A DNA stretch of 48,288 nt from Thermoclostridium sp. (GTDB lineage: Bacteria > Bacillota > Clostridia > DSM-8532). Location: contig JAGOJH010000011.1 of the NCBI GenBank assembly GCA_017995215.1, positions 1 through 48,288 on the forward strand, given 5' to 3'. The translations under genes and the position numbers were made by a program. Of the stretch, positions 16,135 through 25,439 are shown one piece after another. How positions within the stretch are numbered: position 1 is the first letter of the stretch; the number at the start of each line of letters is the position of its first letter. The notes beneath the pieces are model-generated. The model was not told the DNA's origin. It worked only from the letters and a program-made list of their open reading frames with translations, and searched no databases.

Positions 16135-17175
16135 TTACAGAAATTTGTAGGTTGTGATATGGTGGTAAACTTCCCCGGCCTTTAACACCGGCGAGGGAAA
16201 ATGCTTATGCTTCATGGCATTGGGGAAAAACTGTGTTTCAAGGCAAAAGCCGCTCCATTTGCGGTAGCGTACCCCACCCTTGCCGATCATTCCGTCATTC
16301 AGATGATTTCCAGTATACAGCTGAACCCCCGGTTTGGTGGTATAAACCTGCATCCTGCGTCCGCTTGCCGGGTCATAAGCTTCTGCACAAAGCTCGGGGC
16401 TTTTTCCTGTTCTTTTTATGATGAAATTGTGATCATACCCTTTGCCGCATTTGATATGCGGATCCTGGGACATCAGCCCGGGCTTCAGCGGCCTGAAGTC
16501 TGTAAAGTCCATTGCTGTACCCGATACAGGAAGGATTTCACCGGTAGGGATGCATTCATCATTGTTCACAGTAAATTGATCTGCATATATTTTCAATTCG
16601 TGGTTCACAATATCCCCGCAGGCATGACCTGAAAGGTTGAAATAACTGTGATTTGTGAGGTTGATTACCGTATCCTTGTCAGATTTTGCCATATAATCAA
16701 TACTTAGCGCGTTATCATCGGATAAACTGTAAGTTACCGTTACATCCAGATTTCCGGGATACCCCTCTTCACCGTCTGCACTGTGGTAAGAAAGCGTGAT
16801 GGTATTCTCACTTTTTCCGACAACCTCCCAAAAAACCTTGTCAAAGCCCCTGGCACCTCCATGCAGGTGGTTGTTGCCATCGTTTTTCAATACTTTATAT
16901 TCCTTGCCGTTCAATTCAAACTGAGCATTCTCAATGCGATTGGCATGCCTGCCGATAAGGGCACCAAAAAACGGGCTCATTTTCATGGTATTCTCCAGGT
17001 TCTCGCAGCCCAGTACCACATCTTCCAGTTTTCCGTTTTTGTCCGGAACAAACAGAGATACGATGATGCCGCCATAATTTGTCACTTTGGCCTTCATCCC
17101 GTTGCGGTTTTCAAGGGTGTAAAGAGCTGCTTCGGCCCCGTCGGGGGTTTTGCCAAAAAGCTTTTTGTTTTCCAT
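16135..17175 (-). CDS. galM: Aldose 1-epimerase (galactose mutarotase)
   Basis: The 346-residue protein interconverts alpha and beta anomers of aldohexoses such as galactose. Typical family motifs are NYGGIIVSLFVPD, the GALIGRHANRI stretch, NNHLHGGARGFDK with the catalytic-type histidine, NLTNHSYFNLSG with the second histidine, and FCLETQFFPNA near the C-terminus carrying the glutamate base. No signal peptide is visible. The frame could open seven codons upstream, but GGAGGT 6 nt before the ATG at 17175 fixes the start. It is a single-gene unit with its own promoter and terminator, close to the alpha-galactosidase gene, which suggests a role in galactose use. Confidence 0.92.
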   Translation of the reverse strand: MENKKLFGKTPDGAEAALYTLENRNGMKAKVTNYGGIIVSLFVPDKNGKLEDVVLGCENLENTMKMSPFFGALIGRHANRIENAQFELNGKEYKVLKNDGNNHLHGGARGFDKVFWEVVGKSENTITLSYHSADGEEGYPGNLDVTVTYSLSDDNALSIDYMAKSDKDTVINLTNHSYFNLSGHACGDIVNHELKIYADQFTVNNDECIPTGEILPVSGTAMDFTDFRPLKPGLMSQDPHIKCGKGYDHNFIIKRTGKSPELCAEAYDPASGRRMQVYTTKPGVQLYTGNHLNDGMIGKGGVRYRKWSGFCLETQFFPNAMKHKHFPSPVLKAGEVYHHITTYKFL

Positions 17176-17207
17176 GAGCTTACCTCCAAATTCCAATTTC
17201 TTTACCC

Positions 17208-17235
17208 ATTATACTGCAAATTCTAAAGAACGCAA
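17208..17235 (-). promoter_or_regulatory. Promoter of galM
   Basis: Minus-strand TTGCGT (17235-17230), a 16-bp spacer and TATAAT (17213-17208) lie about 33 bp upstream of the galM start. Confidence 0.55.
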
Positions 17236-17549
17236 AGCGGGATTCTCAATTGAAGGATTCTGTTTCGCTAAGAGCCTTCAAAAAGCTGTAATGAGTTCTT
17301 TCCAGTACAAGGCAATTTCGCGTGATAATGTAATCAAAATGATAGGATTCTGTAAGTTTACATAATTTCGATATATGGTATTAAATAAATATGTGCCGTT
17401 GGTCGCTGGTTTACTTCCTATCAGCCGCACAAAAAAGCGAATTTCGTTTTATTTGTAATTCGAAGCAGTTTGCGGTTTTATCCGTAACGGCAAGGTGTAT
17501 TCAGATTGACTGTGAATGCCCTGACACTAATGAAAAGGAACGGTGAAAA
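17236..17549 (+). other. Intergenic region upstream of the SLH-NlpC gene
   Basis: This 314-bp stretch precedes the cell-wall hydrolase gene. It holds a weak inverted repeat, CGAATT...AATTCG near 17440-17465, and a TTGACT near 17504 without a convincing -10. No riboswitch of the c-di-AMP or c-di-GMP type was recognised. AAAGGAACGGTG just before 17550 is the probable ribosome binding site. Confidence 0.3.
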
Positions 17550-18617
17550 ATGAACAAAACAACTAAAAAAGCTGCATTCGCTGCTGCGTTACTGGCGATG
17601 GGAATTGCATCAGCCACAGCCAGCCTCGCTCAGCCCGCTGTGCCAAACCTGGACAGTGCAAGCGACTGGGCCAGGGTAGAAATCGTAAACGCATATGAGA
17701 ACGGTTTACTAACAGACAATTTGCAGCTTGAGTATCAAAAGAGTATTACAAGAGAAGAATTTTCTGAGCTTTCTGTCAAACTATACGAGGCTTTAACCGA
17801 CATCACTGTACCGGATGAAACGGAAAACCCCTTTTGGGATACGGAAAATTCTGAAGTCATCTCAGCTTATCATTTAGGAATCGTTAACGGCACCGGGGGA
17901 GGTGAATTCTCGCCCAAAGGCACAGCCACCCGCGAAGAAGTGAGCGTGATGCTGTATCGCACGCTTCTGGCTGCAGGTCTGAATTTAAACACCGTAAAAA
18001 AGAATCAGACAGCTTTTTCCGACTGGCAATTGATATCCGACTGGGCGCAGGAAGCAGTGATTACCTTAAGGGCAGCCAATGTTATTGATGGCGTTGGTGA
18101 CAATCTGTTTAATCCTAAGGGAATAACCTCCCGGGAACAAGCTATCACGTTGGTGAAAAGAATTTTTGAGAAGTTTTCTGAAGATTATGTAGAGGTTACA
18201 TACGAAGATTCCAATGTTAAAATCTCACGCGGTGATGAAAGAAACCCTTTCATTACAAAACTGATGGAGCTGATCCCTTTGGAGATGGGTAAACCCTACC
18301 AATGGGGCGGCACGGGCCCAGACAGCTATGACTGCTCCGGCCTGGTTTATACGCTCTATGAAAAAATCGGCATATCGCTGCCGAGGGTATCGGTGGATCA
18401 GGCAGCTGCAGGTGCCTATGTTGCCCGTGAAAACCTCCGGTATGGAGATTTGGTATTTTTCGCACGGGACGGTAAAAAAATAAACCACGTGGGAATTTAT
18501 GTGGGGAACGGCGAGTTTGTTCATGCCCCGCAAACAGGAGATGTCGTGAAAAAGACCACCCTGGAAACAGGCTATTATGACAACTGCTATTTTACCGCCC
18601 GAAGAGTGATTCAATAA
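17550..18617 (+). CDS. Secreted SLH-domain NlpC/P60 peptidoglycan hydrolase
   Basis: The 355-residue protein has a signal peptide (basic MNKTTKK, then a hydrophobic Ala-rich run to about residue 27). Three S-layer-homology-like repeats follow (about 35-90, 93-150 and 153-215), each with W...A...G and ITREE/ATREE/TSREQ ends; these anchor proteins to secondary wall polymers. The C-terminal NlpC/P60 domain (about 235-355) has the catalytic Cys262 in YDCSGLV and His313 in INHVGIYVG, with a second His325. It should cleave peptide stems of peptidoglycan outside the cell. It is a single-gene unit, ending convergently with the GH4 gene at a shared terminator. Confidence 0.9.
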   Translation: MNKTTKKAAFAAALLAMGIASATASLAQPAVPNLDSASDWARVEIVNAYENGLLTDNLQLEYQKSITREEFSELSVKLYEALTDITVPDETENPFWDTENSEVISAYHLGIVNGTGGGEFSPKGTATREEVSVMLYRTLLAAGLNLNTVKKNQTAFSDWQLISDWAQEAVITLRAANVIDGVGDNLFNPKGITSREQAITLVKRIFEKFSEDYVEVTYEDSNVKISRGDERNPFITKLMELIPLEMGKPYQWGGTGPDSYDCSGLVYTLYEKIGISLPRVSVDQAAAGAYVARENLRYGDLVFFARDGKKINHVGIYVGNGEFVHAPQTGDVVKKTTLETGYYDNCYFTARRVIQ

Positions 18618-18651
18618 CCGTCTAAACCATGAAAAAATGGACAGAACGAAA

Positions 18652-18696
18652 AACCTCCTGGAATGATTGAAGTATCTTCAACCGTTCCAGGAGGTT
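18652..18696. terminator. Bidirectional terminator between convergent genes
   Basis: AACCTCCTGGAA (18652-18663) pairs perfectly with TTCCAGGAGGTT (18685-18696); the loop holds a second stem TTGAAG/CTTCAA. A TTTTT tract follows on the minus strand, so it ends the GH4 transcript and probably also the SLH-NlpC transcript. Confidence 0.75.
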
Positions 18697-18770
18697 GATA
18701 ACATATCATAGCTATAGCAGCCTGTGATTTGGCTGGTACAGAACCGCATCCGTTCAATATTCTCCGGTTG

Positions 18771-20096
18771 CTATTTCAAATGCTTGAAATGGGGCAGGTA
18801 ACTCCGATTTGCCTCAAACATTTCATCCACCATCTTCTTAATCTCGCTTAGACTTAACACAGCTGAGGTTAGCGGATCAAAGCATATGGCATGGAACACC
18901 TTTCGTGGATCTCCCTCTAAAGCACCTTCAACAGCCAGTTCCTCGCAGCGGGCACTGGTGTTCACCAAAACGGCAAGCTGTTCAGGCAGTGCGCCGACAT
19001 GTATCGGGCTGAGCCCTCTTTTGGAAGCCAAAACCGGAACCTCGACACAGCAGCCCTGGGGCAGGTTGTCTACTAAACCCAGGTTTCGAACGTTGCCGTT
19101 GAATTCAAACAGGGTATTGTCACCGAACACCGCGTTAAAGATGTAAGCTGCATATTCATGGCCTCTGTTCAGATCGATCTTTTCCTGTGCAAACCAGCTG
19201 TTAATATCATTTTCCCAAGCGTTTTCACGCCTTAGATATTCGTTCAGAATGTATCCATAAACACCCGGGTTCCATCCGGTGCCATGAGTACAATACTTTT
19301 CAATGAGTTCGGGCCTTTTCCTGAACCATGCATTATATTCCGAGTTATGTCCACTTGATTCAGTTACATAATAATCCAAATGCAGGAACATCTCGTTGCG
19401 TACAATTTCTTCATTATAGATTTCTGGTTTCTTCATTGCCTCCTGAATGAATGGGTATGCATCCTTGCCATTCCATTTGTAATCCAGGTAAAAGGCCTGA
19501 TGGTTGATCCCGGCGCAAAGATAGGTGATCTCTTCCATAGGCGCACCAATCCACCTGGCCAGCATGGCTGCAGTTCCCTGCACGCTGTGGCACAGCCCTG
19601 ATATTGTCAGCTTTGGGAACTTACCCTGCATCGCCCTGCAAAGCATGGCCATGGGATTGGTATAGTTCAGGAAAACAGCATCCGGGCAATACTTTTCAAT
19701 ATCTGTGCAGATTTCGAGCATCACCGGTATGGTTCTAAGCGCTCTGAAAATACCCGCCGGCCCGCGAGTGTCTCCGACATTGATGTCCACCCCGTACTTC
19801 AGGGGTATTTCCACATCGTGACGCCAGATATTCACGCCGCCGGCTAAAATGGTGCACAAAACGCCATCTGCGCCTTTCAATGCTTCAGCCCTGTCCATGG
19901 TTGCAACAACCTGCGCCTGATAATTTCCTTCGGTGATAATACGCTGAACCGCTTTTTGGCTGTAGGCCAGTCGTTTTTCATCGATATCCATCAAAGCCAG
20001 CGTACAATCCTGAAATGCGGGAAATGTTAAAATATCCTTGACGAGATTTCTGGTGAATTCGAAGCTTCCGGCTCCGATAAAAGCTATCTTTTTCAT
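18771..20096 (-). CDS. melA: GH4 family alpha-galactosidase (MelA-like)
   Basis: The 441-residue protein has the GH4 NAD-binding start [18 protein letters not shown] (about 144-149), LCHSVQGT with Cys169/His170 and AGINHQAF with His199. These Cys and His residues bind the divalent metal in the NAD+- and Mn2+-dependent GH4 mechanism. The CHSVQGT and GINHQAF forms are those of the MelA alpha-galactosidase branch rather than the 6-phospho-glycosidase branch; alpha-galacturonidase remains an alternative. There is no signal peptide. It is divergent from an AraC-type regulator and near galM, so it probably hydrolyses imported alpha-galactosides. AAGGGGA precedes the ATG by about 11 nt. Confidence 0.85.
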   Translation of the reverse strand: MKKIAFIGAGSFEFTRNLVKDILTFPAFQDCTLALMDIDEKRLAYSQKAVQRIITEGNYQAQVVATMDRAEALKGADGVLCTILAGGVNIWRHDVEIPLKYGVDINVGDTRGPAGIFRALRTIPVMLEICTDIEKYCPDAVFLNYTNPMAMLCRAMQGKFPKLTISGLCHSVQGTAAMLARWIGAPMEEITYLCAGINHQAFYLDYKWNGKDAYPFIQEAMKKPEIYNEEIVRNEMFLHLDYYVTESSGHNSEYNAWFRKRPELIEKYCTHGTGWNPGVYGYILNEYLRRENAWENDINSWFAQEKIDLNRGHEYAAYIFNAVFGDNTLFEFNGNVRNLGLVDNLPQGCCVEVPVLASKRGLSPIHVGALPEQLAVLVNTSARCEELAVEGALEGDPRKVFHAICFDPLTSAVLSLSEIKKMVDEMFEANRSYLPHFKHLK

Positions 20097-20211
20097 TGGA
20101 TTTCAGTCCCCTTTCGTTACTGGTGGAATCTACATCAATCTTACACGAAAACTCTTTTCCTGTGTATGGTATAATGCATGAGTTTTATGTGTATTTGCTG
20201 GTTTTTCAGGA

Positions 20212-20240
20212 TTGTATCCTGCGTTTTTTTCTGACATAAT
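20212..20240 (+). promoter_or_regulatory. Promoter of the AraC-type regulator gene
   Basis: TTGTAT (20212-20217), 17 bp and CATAAT (20235-20240) lie about 54 bp before the ATG. The divergent GH4 promoter was not resolved. Confidence 0.4.
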
Positions 20241-20293
20241 GAGATAAACAGTATTTATCATTGCTTGATTCCTCAGAAGAAAGGTGATTGAAA

Positions 20294-21139
20294 ATGAAAC
20301 TTCATTCCGAAATGAGAAGCGTCGACCTTTATGTGCATGAATACGGGGTTGAGAATTGTGCTCCCGGCCATTATTTCGGGCCTGCAGTGCGGGAATACTT
20401 TCTTTTCCATTATATCTTTTCAGGCCTGGGATTCTTCCGCACAAGCGAAAACACCTATGTCCTGCAGGAAGGCCAGGGGTTTCTGATCTTTCCGGATGAT
20501 TTGAACTACTACCAGGCCGATGAGGGTTCTCCCTGGTCTTATGGCTGGTTGGGAGTGACCGGAATCAACGCGGAGGAATATTTCCATCAATGCGGCTTGT
20601 CAAGGAAAAACCCAATCTGGAACGGAGGAAAAGATGAATTCATAGAGGACTGCCTGTTGAAGATGGATTCGGCAAGGAGATTGGATGTCACAAGGCATCT
20701 GAAGCTCACGGGCTATGCTTATCTGATTCTGTCCCGGATGATCGAAAAAAGCAGCCGGCAGCAGCCCCGGGATGTGTCCAACCGTCATGAAGCATACCTT
20801 CAGGCCGCCGTGCGTTATATGGAGCAAAACTACTACAGAAATATCCGAATTGCAGAAGTCGCAGAAACCATTGGTTTGGACAGAAGCTATCTGGGCTTTC
20901 TCTTTAAAAAGAACCTGAACATCTCCATGCAGGATTTTCTGGCTGATTTGCGGATGAACAAGGCGTGCCGGCTTTTAAGAAATGCAGATCTGAGAATTGC
21001 CGACGTATCCAGATCGGTAGGATATTCCGATCAACTCCAGTTCTCAAAGGTTTTCAAGGCACATCAGGGATTAAGCCCTCTGGAATATCGAAAGAGATGT
21101 GATATCGAAAACGATGACGGTTCTTCTGATAATTTTTAA
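20294..21139 (+). CDS. AraC-family transcriptional regulator
   Basis: The 281-residue protein has an N-terminal cupin-type sugar-sensing region (YFLFHYIFSGLGFF ... LQEGQGFLIFPDDLNYYQAD) and a C-terminal double helix-turn-helix of about 100 residues. The first helix-turn-helix is IRIAEVAETIGLDRSYLGFLFKK; the second contains IADVSRSVGYSDQLQFSKVFK, followed by the family end G-L-S-P-L-E-Y-R. This layout matches MsmR/RafR-type activators of alpha-galactoside genes. It is divergent from the GH4 alpha-galactosidase gene and most likely controls it. A TTG codon lies two codons upstream, but the ATG at 20294 is better placed relative to AAAGGTG. Confidence 0.88.
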   Translation: MKLHSEMRSVDLYVHEYGVENCAPGHYFGPAVREYFLFHYIFSGLGFFRTSENTYVLQEGQGFLIFPDDLNYYQADEGSPWSYGWLGVTGINAEEYFHQCGLSRKNPIWNGGKDEFIEDCLLKMDSARRLDVTRHLKLTGYAYLILSRMIEKSSRQQPRDVSNRHEAYLQAAVRYMEQNYYRNIRIAEVAETIGLDRSYLGFLFKKNLNISMQDFLADLRMNKACRLLRNADLRIADVSRSVGYSDQLQFSKVFKAHQGLSPLEYRKRCDIENDDGSSDNF

Positions 21140-21144
21140 TTTTT

Positions 21145-21161
21145 GTATGGGTATCCCATAC
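21145..21161. terminator. Short hairpin between the AraC-type gene and the GH43 gene
   Basis: GTATGGG (21145-21151) and CCCATAC (21155-21161) form a perfect 7-bp stem with a 3-nt loop, 6 nt after the AraC-type stop. The T-tract is interrupted (TCCTTT). The rest of 21162-21286 contains CTCGTTG/CAACGAG inverted and direct repeats of unknown meaning. Confidence 0.45.
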
Positions 21162-21286
21162 TCCTTTCCTTTGAGCACCTGTGTTTTGGCCTTCACACGA
21201 GGGCTCGTTGAATCGATGTACGGCAACGAGATCTGTTGCAGAACGTCCCACCTTCCACGCGCGCTCGTTGATTCGTTGCCACACGC

Positions 21287-22786
21287 TCATTCAGAAGTAT
21301 ACTGAAATTGGCGAAAATCTGCATACCCTCCTGTTTCATTTTCTGAATAACAGAATACACCGACACGGTAGCCAATAAATAAATCCAGGGTATATTTCAT
21401 CTGCAGTTCCCATTGGGAAGCGCTCCAATGGATGCCATCTTCCGAGAAAAAGAAGGAAGCTGTGTCCCTGTCGTTTTCATAATCAAAAAGGATCTTCAAG
21501 TGAACCTTCATTTGTGAGGCAGGAACGGCATCTTTCACACACTGTTGTCCGTCGGCATCTCTGCCGCATACGATCACTGTTCTGCCACCATTCCCGTCTG
21601 CTTTAACACCTATGGTTCCGTAATTCCCCTGGAGCGCAGCCAGCCCGGCATAATCCCCCGGGTTCAGGCTACTCGTCTCAAGTACCACGGAAAAAGCGCA
21701 TCGTGGGCTGTTTGTTCTTTGGGTCAGCGTGTTCCTCGCTGACAAAATATCTTTTGCAGGTTTTTCAGTACGTAGCCTTAAATAACCGGGACGCTCAACA
21801 AAGGACCAGCCTTGCACCGAAGGATTGTGATTCCATTGCCATTGCAGCTCAAGCCGGTTTTCCGCATGGTTAAAGGTATCGCTGATGATAAGCGGTCTGG
21901 CTGTAAAGGGATCCATCGGGATCTCAAATGTTTCCGGTACCTTCCCGTTCCATCCGATGACTGGCCATTCATCTTCCCAGCTTGCAGGGATTAAGTGCGG
22001 AATCCTGCCAAGGGCGCCATGGTCCTGAAACAGAATGGAATACCAGTCCCCATCGGAAGTGTCAATCAAAACACCCTGAGCAATGCCTTGATTGCGGTAG
22101 CCCATATCGTCGTCCAGAAGAATTTTTCTTTCATATTCACCCAGCAGGCTTTTAGATCGGTAACAGACCACGCGTCTTCTGCGATTCCCGTCATTGGGCC
22201 ATTCAATAAACAGCAGGTAATAAAAACCGTTTCGCTGATAGGCTCTGCAGCCTTCACAGCGCAATCCCGTATTCGCGGTTGGGGTGCTGAACAGCAGGCG
22301 GTTGATGCCGCCCTCTTTCAAACCGGATAAATCATCCTTCAATTCCACGATATGAATCTCTCCGTTGCCATATATCAAATAAGCTTTACCGTCATTAAGC
22401 AGGAAGGACATGTCATGAAATACATCCTCCAGCACGTATCTGTCCCAGCCGCTTTTTTCAATGTCGTCAGTATAATAAATATACGTTCGTTTCATATCAT
22501 GGCAAACAAAACAGGCGTAGAACCTGCCGCGGTAATATTTCAGGCTGGTAGCCCATTGCCCCTTGCCATAAGCATTTTTTCCGTCATTCAGCCGGTATAT
22601 GTCATTATCTTCAATGGTGTTGAAGATATAGGAAACCAGTTCCCAATGCACCAGATCCTTTGATTTTAGGATTGGTCCCCCCGGCATAACGAACATGGTT
22701 GTTGAAACCATATAATAAGTGTCTTCGACACGAATCACATCAGGATCAGGCATATCCGCCCGAATAATCGGATTGGCTACCAGCAT
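21287..22786 (-). CDS. GH43 family beta-xylosidase or alpha-L-arabinofuranosidase
   Basis: The protein (499 residues from the chosen start) opens with NPIIRADMPDPDVIRVEDTYYMVSTTM, the GH43 five-bladed propeller start; Asp14 in the PDP is the expected general base. The propeller covers roughly residues 1-300, and residues about 310-495 look like the beta-sandwich domain common behind GH43 xylosidases (SFVERPGYLRLR, then YRVGVFCYSEN). There is no signal peptide. It lies 129 bp downstream of the GH95 gene in the same direction. The start at 22786 is preferred because AAAGGA lies 11 nt before it; the ATG at 22798 directly abuts that site. Activity within GH43 cannot be fixed from sequence alone. 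Confidence 0.85.
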   Translation of the reverse strand: MLVANPIIRADMPDPDVIRVEDTYYMVSTTMFVMPGGPILKSKDLVHWELVSYIFNTIEDNDIYRLNDGKNAYGKGQWATSLKYYRGRFYACFVCHDMKRTYIYYTDDIEKSGWDRYVLEDVFHDMSFLLNDGKAYLIYGNGEIHIVELKDDLSGLKEGGINRLLFSTPTANTGLRCEGCRAYQRNGFYYLLFIEWPNDGNRRRRVVCYRSKSLLGEYERKILLDDDMGYRNQGIAQGVLIDTSDGDWYSILFQDHGALGRIPHLIPASWEDEWPVIGWNGKVPETFEIPMDPFTARPLIISDTFNHAENRLELQWQWNHNPSVQGWSFVERPGYLRLRTEKPAKDILSARNTLTQRTNSPRCAFSVVLETSSLNPGDYAGLAALQGNYGTIGVKADGNGGRTVIVCGRDADGQQCVKDAVPASQMKVHLKILFDYENDRDTASFFFSEDGIHWSASQWELQMKYTLDLFIGYRVGVFCYSENETGGYADFRQFQYTSE

Positions 22787-22915
22787 TTTCAATTCCATCC
22801 TTTCTGTTAAATCCAAACCATACTCTTCACAAATGGTACGGTGCATTCATTCAACCCATACCATAATGGCAATAATCCCGAATGAAGCGGGCTGCCAAGC
22901 GCTCATCTATTTCTA

Positions 22916-25225
22916 TTAATCATTTCCGCACGAAATAAGATATTCTTTTCCTGCTTCAGCAGCAAAAGTAACCATATTTCCATTTTGAACAACATCCACC
23001 GGGTTGCTGTCACAGCTTACAAGAATTTTTTGTTTGGTGATAACGATGCAATCCCTGTGATAATCCGGACGGATAATGGCCTGTGTAAGGCTTCCTTCCT
23101 GCCATTCCACATCCACTGTGAAACCGCCCCTTGCTCTCAACCCTTTTGCATTCCCTCTGTGCCATTTTTGAGGAATAGCAGGCAGAAGCTCAATTCCCCC
23201 TTCGTGGCTTTGCAGGATCATTTCTGCAATTCCCGCCGTTCCACCAAAATTCCCATCTATCTGAAACGGTGGGTGAGAGTCAAGCAAATTATTTTGAGTG
23301 GATTTTTTTAAAAGCTCTGTCAGGTTTTCAGATGCTTTTTCTCCATCCTTCAGTCTCGCCCATATATTGATGATCCAGGCTCTGCTCCAGCCTGTGTGCC
23401 CGCCTCCGTGTGCCAGCCTTCTTTCCAGGGTGATCCTGGCCGCTTGGGAAAGTTCCGGTGTCTTTTGCACTGTAAAAAGGTTTCCCGGGTGCAGCCCGAA
23501 AAGGTGGGATATATGCCTGTGCCCTGGCTCAGCTTCTTCATAATCCTCGGACCATTCCTGTATTTGTCCGTATTTTCCGATTTCTGATTTGGGAAGCCTG
23601 TTCATCGTGTCTTTAAGCTGAACTGCAAATGCAGCATCCATATTAAGCAGCTGCGAAGCTTTGATGCAGCTTTTGAAAAGCATGCGGATGATCTGGCTGT
23701 CCATCGAAGGGCCCATGCAAAGGCATCCTTGCTCTCCATTGTCCAGGATGTATGTGTTTTCAGGAGAAACTGAAGGGCATGTTACCAATCTTCCTTTATC
23801 ATCTTCCATCAGGAAATCCAGAAAGAATTCCGCTGCCTCCTTCATGGTCGGATAAGCCTTTTGAAGAAACGTCTGATCGGGTCTGTATTCATAATGCTCC
23901 CAGAGGTGCAGACACAGCCATGCCGCACCCATAGGCCAATAGGTGGCAGGAATATAAATATCCTGGGGTGCCGTGTCCGCCCATATGTCTGTATTATGGT
24001 GGGCCACAAAGCCACGACAGCCATACATGATCTGTGCTGTTTTCCTTCCGGGGCTGCGCATTCTCTCAATGTGATCAAACAGCGGCTCATGGCACTCGGA
24101 AAGGTTGCAGGACTCCGCAGGCCAATAGTTCATCTCCGTATTGATATTAATCGTATATTTACTGTCCCATGGCGGGAGCATATCCCTGTTCCAAATACCC
24201 TGAAGGTTTGCAGGCAGCGTGCCTGGTCGGCTGCATGATATCAGAAGATATCGCCCGTACTGAAAATACAGGCTTACCAGTCCTGTGTCCTCTTTGCCGT
24301 TCCGCAGCCTTTCCAGTCGTTGTTCCGTATCCAGACCGGCTAACTCGTTCTTCCCGATCCCGTTGCAAATTTTCAGCGACACGCGGCTAAAAAACCGTGA
24401 ATAATCAGCCACATGATCTGCGAGCAGTGCATTATAGCCCTTTACTTCAGCTTTATTCAGATATTCTATACTCTTTCCGTGATAATCATCATTGTAAAAG
24501 CTTGTCGACGCAGACAGCAGCAAGGTAACCACATTGGCTCCTTCAACAACGAGATTCTCTCCGATTGTTGAAACAGTTCCCCCTTCATAAATCGCTCTTA
24601 CCATCGTACAGAAACGAATGCCTTTTTCTGCGCCGCAGCATGCAAACATGGTAATGGTATTGCCTGTTGAAGCTTTTACGGCATCAAGGTACCTGCTTCT
24701 ACGAAGATTCGCCGTAAAACTTACGGCTCCAGGCCTGTCTGCTGTGATGTGGATGACCATGACCTGGTCTGCAGCGCTTGAAAAATACCTTCGGGTATAA
24801 TTGAGACCATTGGAGGTAAAACCAACTGTGACGACTCCCCTTTCCAAATCCAATTCTCTGGTATAGTTCTCTGCAACACATTCATCCGTCTGAAAGTTTA
24901 TAAACAAATCGCCCATTGTCTGATAATGGCGCTGGCTTTCGGGGACCCCGGAAAACGCCATTGCGGCAAGCCTTTCAGCCTCTTTTATTTTACCTGCAGA
25001 CAGCAGTTTTCTGATTACCGGCAGGTTTTTGAAAGCATCCGGGTTGTTTCTGTCGATGGGATCCCCATACCAGATACTGTCTTCATTCAGTTGTATCTGC
25101 TCCCGAACAGGATGACCATGGATCATCCCCCCCAACCTTCCATTTCCGATAGGAAGGGCTTCGTTCCAAGAACCCGCCGGCTTTTTATACCATAACCTTT
25201 GCTCGGATGCAAATTTTTCACTCAT
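22916..25225 (-). CDS. GH95 family alpha-L-fucosidase or alpha-L-galactosidase
   Basis: The 769-residue protein has the GH95 N-terminal beta domain ([19 protein letters not shown] and [15 protein letters not shown]), then an (alpha/alpha)6 barrel. [12 protein letters not shown] holds Asn360 and Asn362, matching the catalytic asparagine pair; SPEN at 487-490 probably holds the acid. Residue 358 is Thr. From memory, this position is His in characterised alpha-1,2-L-fucosidases and Thr in a Bacteroides alpha-L-galactosidase, so L-galactose is a serious alternative product. No signal peptide is present, implying action on imported oligosaccharides. GGAGGT about 8 nt upstream fixes the ATG at 25225. 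It forms an operon with the GH43 gene behind the promoter at 25341-25368. Confidence 0.88.
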   Translation of the reverse strand: MSEKFASEQRLWYKKPAGSWNEALPIGNGRLGGMIHGHPVREQIQLNEDSIWYGDPIDRNNPDAFKNLPVIRKLLSAGKIKEAERLAAMAFSGVPESQRHYQTMGDLFINFQTDECVAENYTRELDLERGVVTVGFTSNGLNYTRRYFSSAADQVMVIHITADRPGAVSFTANLRRSRYLDAVKASTGNTITMFACCGAEKGIRFCTMVRAIYEGGTVSTIGENLVVEGANVVTLLLSASTSFYNDDYHGKSIEYLNKAEVKGYNALLADHVADYSRFFSRVSLKICNGIGKNELAGLDTEQRLERLRNGKEDTGLVSLYFQYGRYLLISCSRPGTLPANLQGIWNRDMLPPWDSKYTININTEMNYWPAESCNLSECHEPLFDHIERMRSPGRKTAQIMYGCRGFVAHHNTDIWADTAPQDIYIPATYWPMGAAWLCLHLWEHYEYRPDQTFLQKAYPTMKEAAEFFLDFLMEDDKGRLVTCPSVSPENTYILDNGEQGCLCMGPSMDSQIIRMLFKSCIKASQLLNMDAAFAVQLKDTMNRLPKSEIGKYGQIQEWSEDYEEAEPGHRHISHLFGLHPGNLFTVQKTPELSQAARITLERRLAHGGGHTGWSRAWIINIWARLKDGEKASENLTELLKKSTQNNLLDSHPPFQIDGNFGGTAGIAEMILQSHEGGIELLPAIPQKWHRGNAKGLRARGGFTVDVEWQEGSLTQAIIRPDYHRDCIVITKQKILVSCDSNPVDVVQNGNMVTFAAEAGKEYLISCGND

Positions 25226-25340
25226 GATGATTAACCTCCATTGAATGGTTCCCAGGAAACCCTTTTGCATAAAGCAGCACCCTGGCTTTATCGGGATTAT
25301 CCACCCATATATCTGGCAGATACGGTTTGAAAGTATTTTA

Positions 25341-25368
25341 ATTATACATTATGAAGCGTGAAAGTAAA
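25341..25368 (-). promoter_or_regulatory. Promoter of the GH95-GH43 operon
   Basis: On the minus strand TTTACT (25368-25363), 16 bp and TATAAT (25346-25341) give a start near 25334, with a leader of about 110 nt. The -35 is immediately next to the T-tract of the response-regulator terminator, so the two units are packed closely. Confidence 0.5.
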
Positions 25369-25409
25369 ATAAAAAGCCCGCAGCCAAATGCTATATATCA
25401 GCTGCAGGC
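25365..25409 (-). terminator. Terminator after the response regulator gene
   Basis: GCCCGCAGC (25376-25384) and GCTGCAGGC (25401-25409) pair with one G-U-type mismatch around a 16-nt loop. On the minus strand TTTTTATTTTA follows. It lies about 30 bp past the response-regulator stop. Confidence 0.75.
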
Positions 25410-25439
25410 AGTATAAAGCAGTCGGCTGGAACCTTGTTT

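Noticed and set aside
17236..17549. c-di-AMP or c-di-GMP riboswitch before the SLH-NlpC gene
   Set aside because: Cell-wall hydrolase genes often have one, but the conserved core sequences were not found in this leader.
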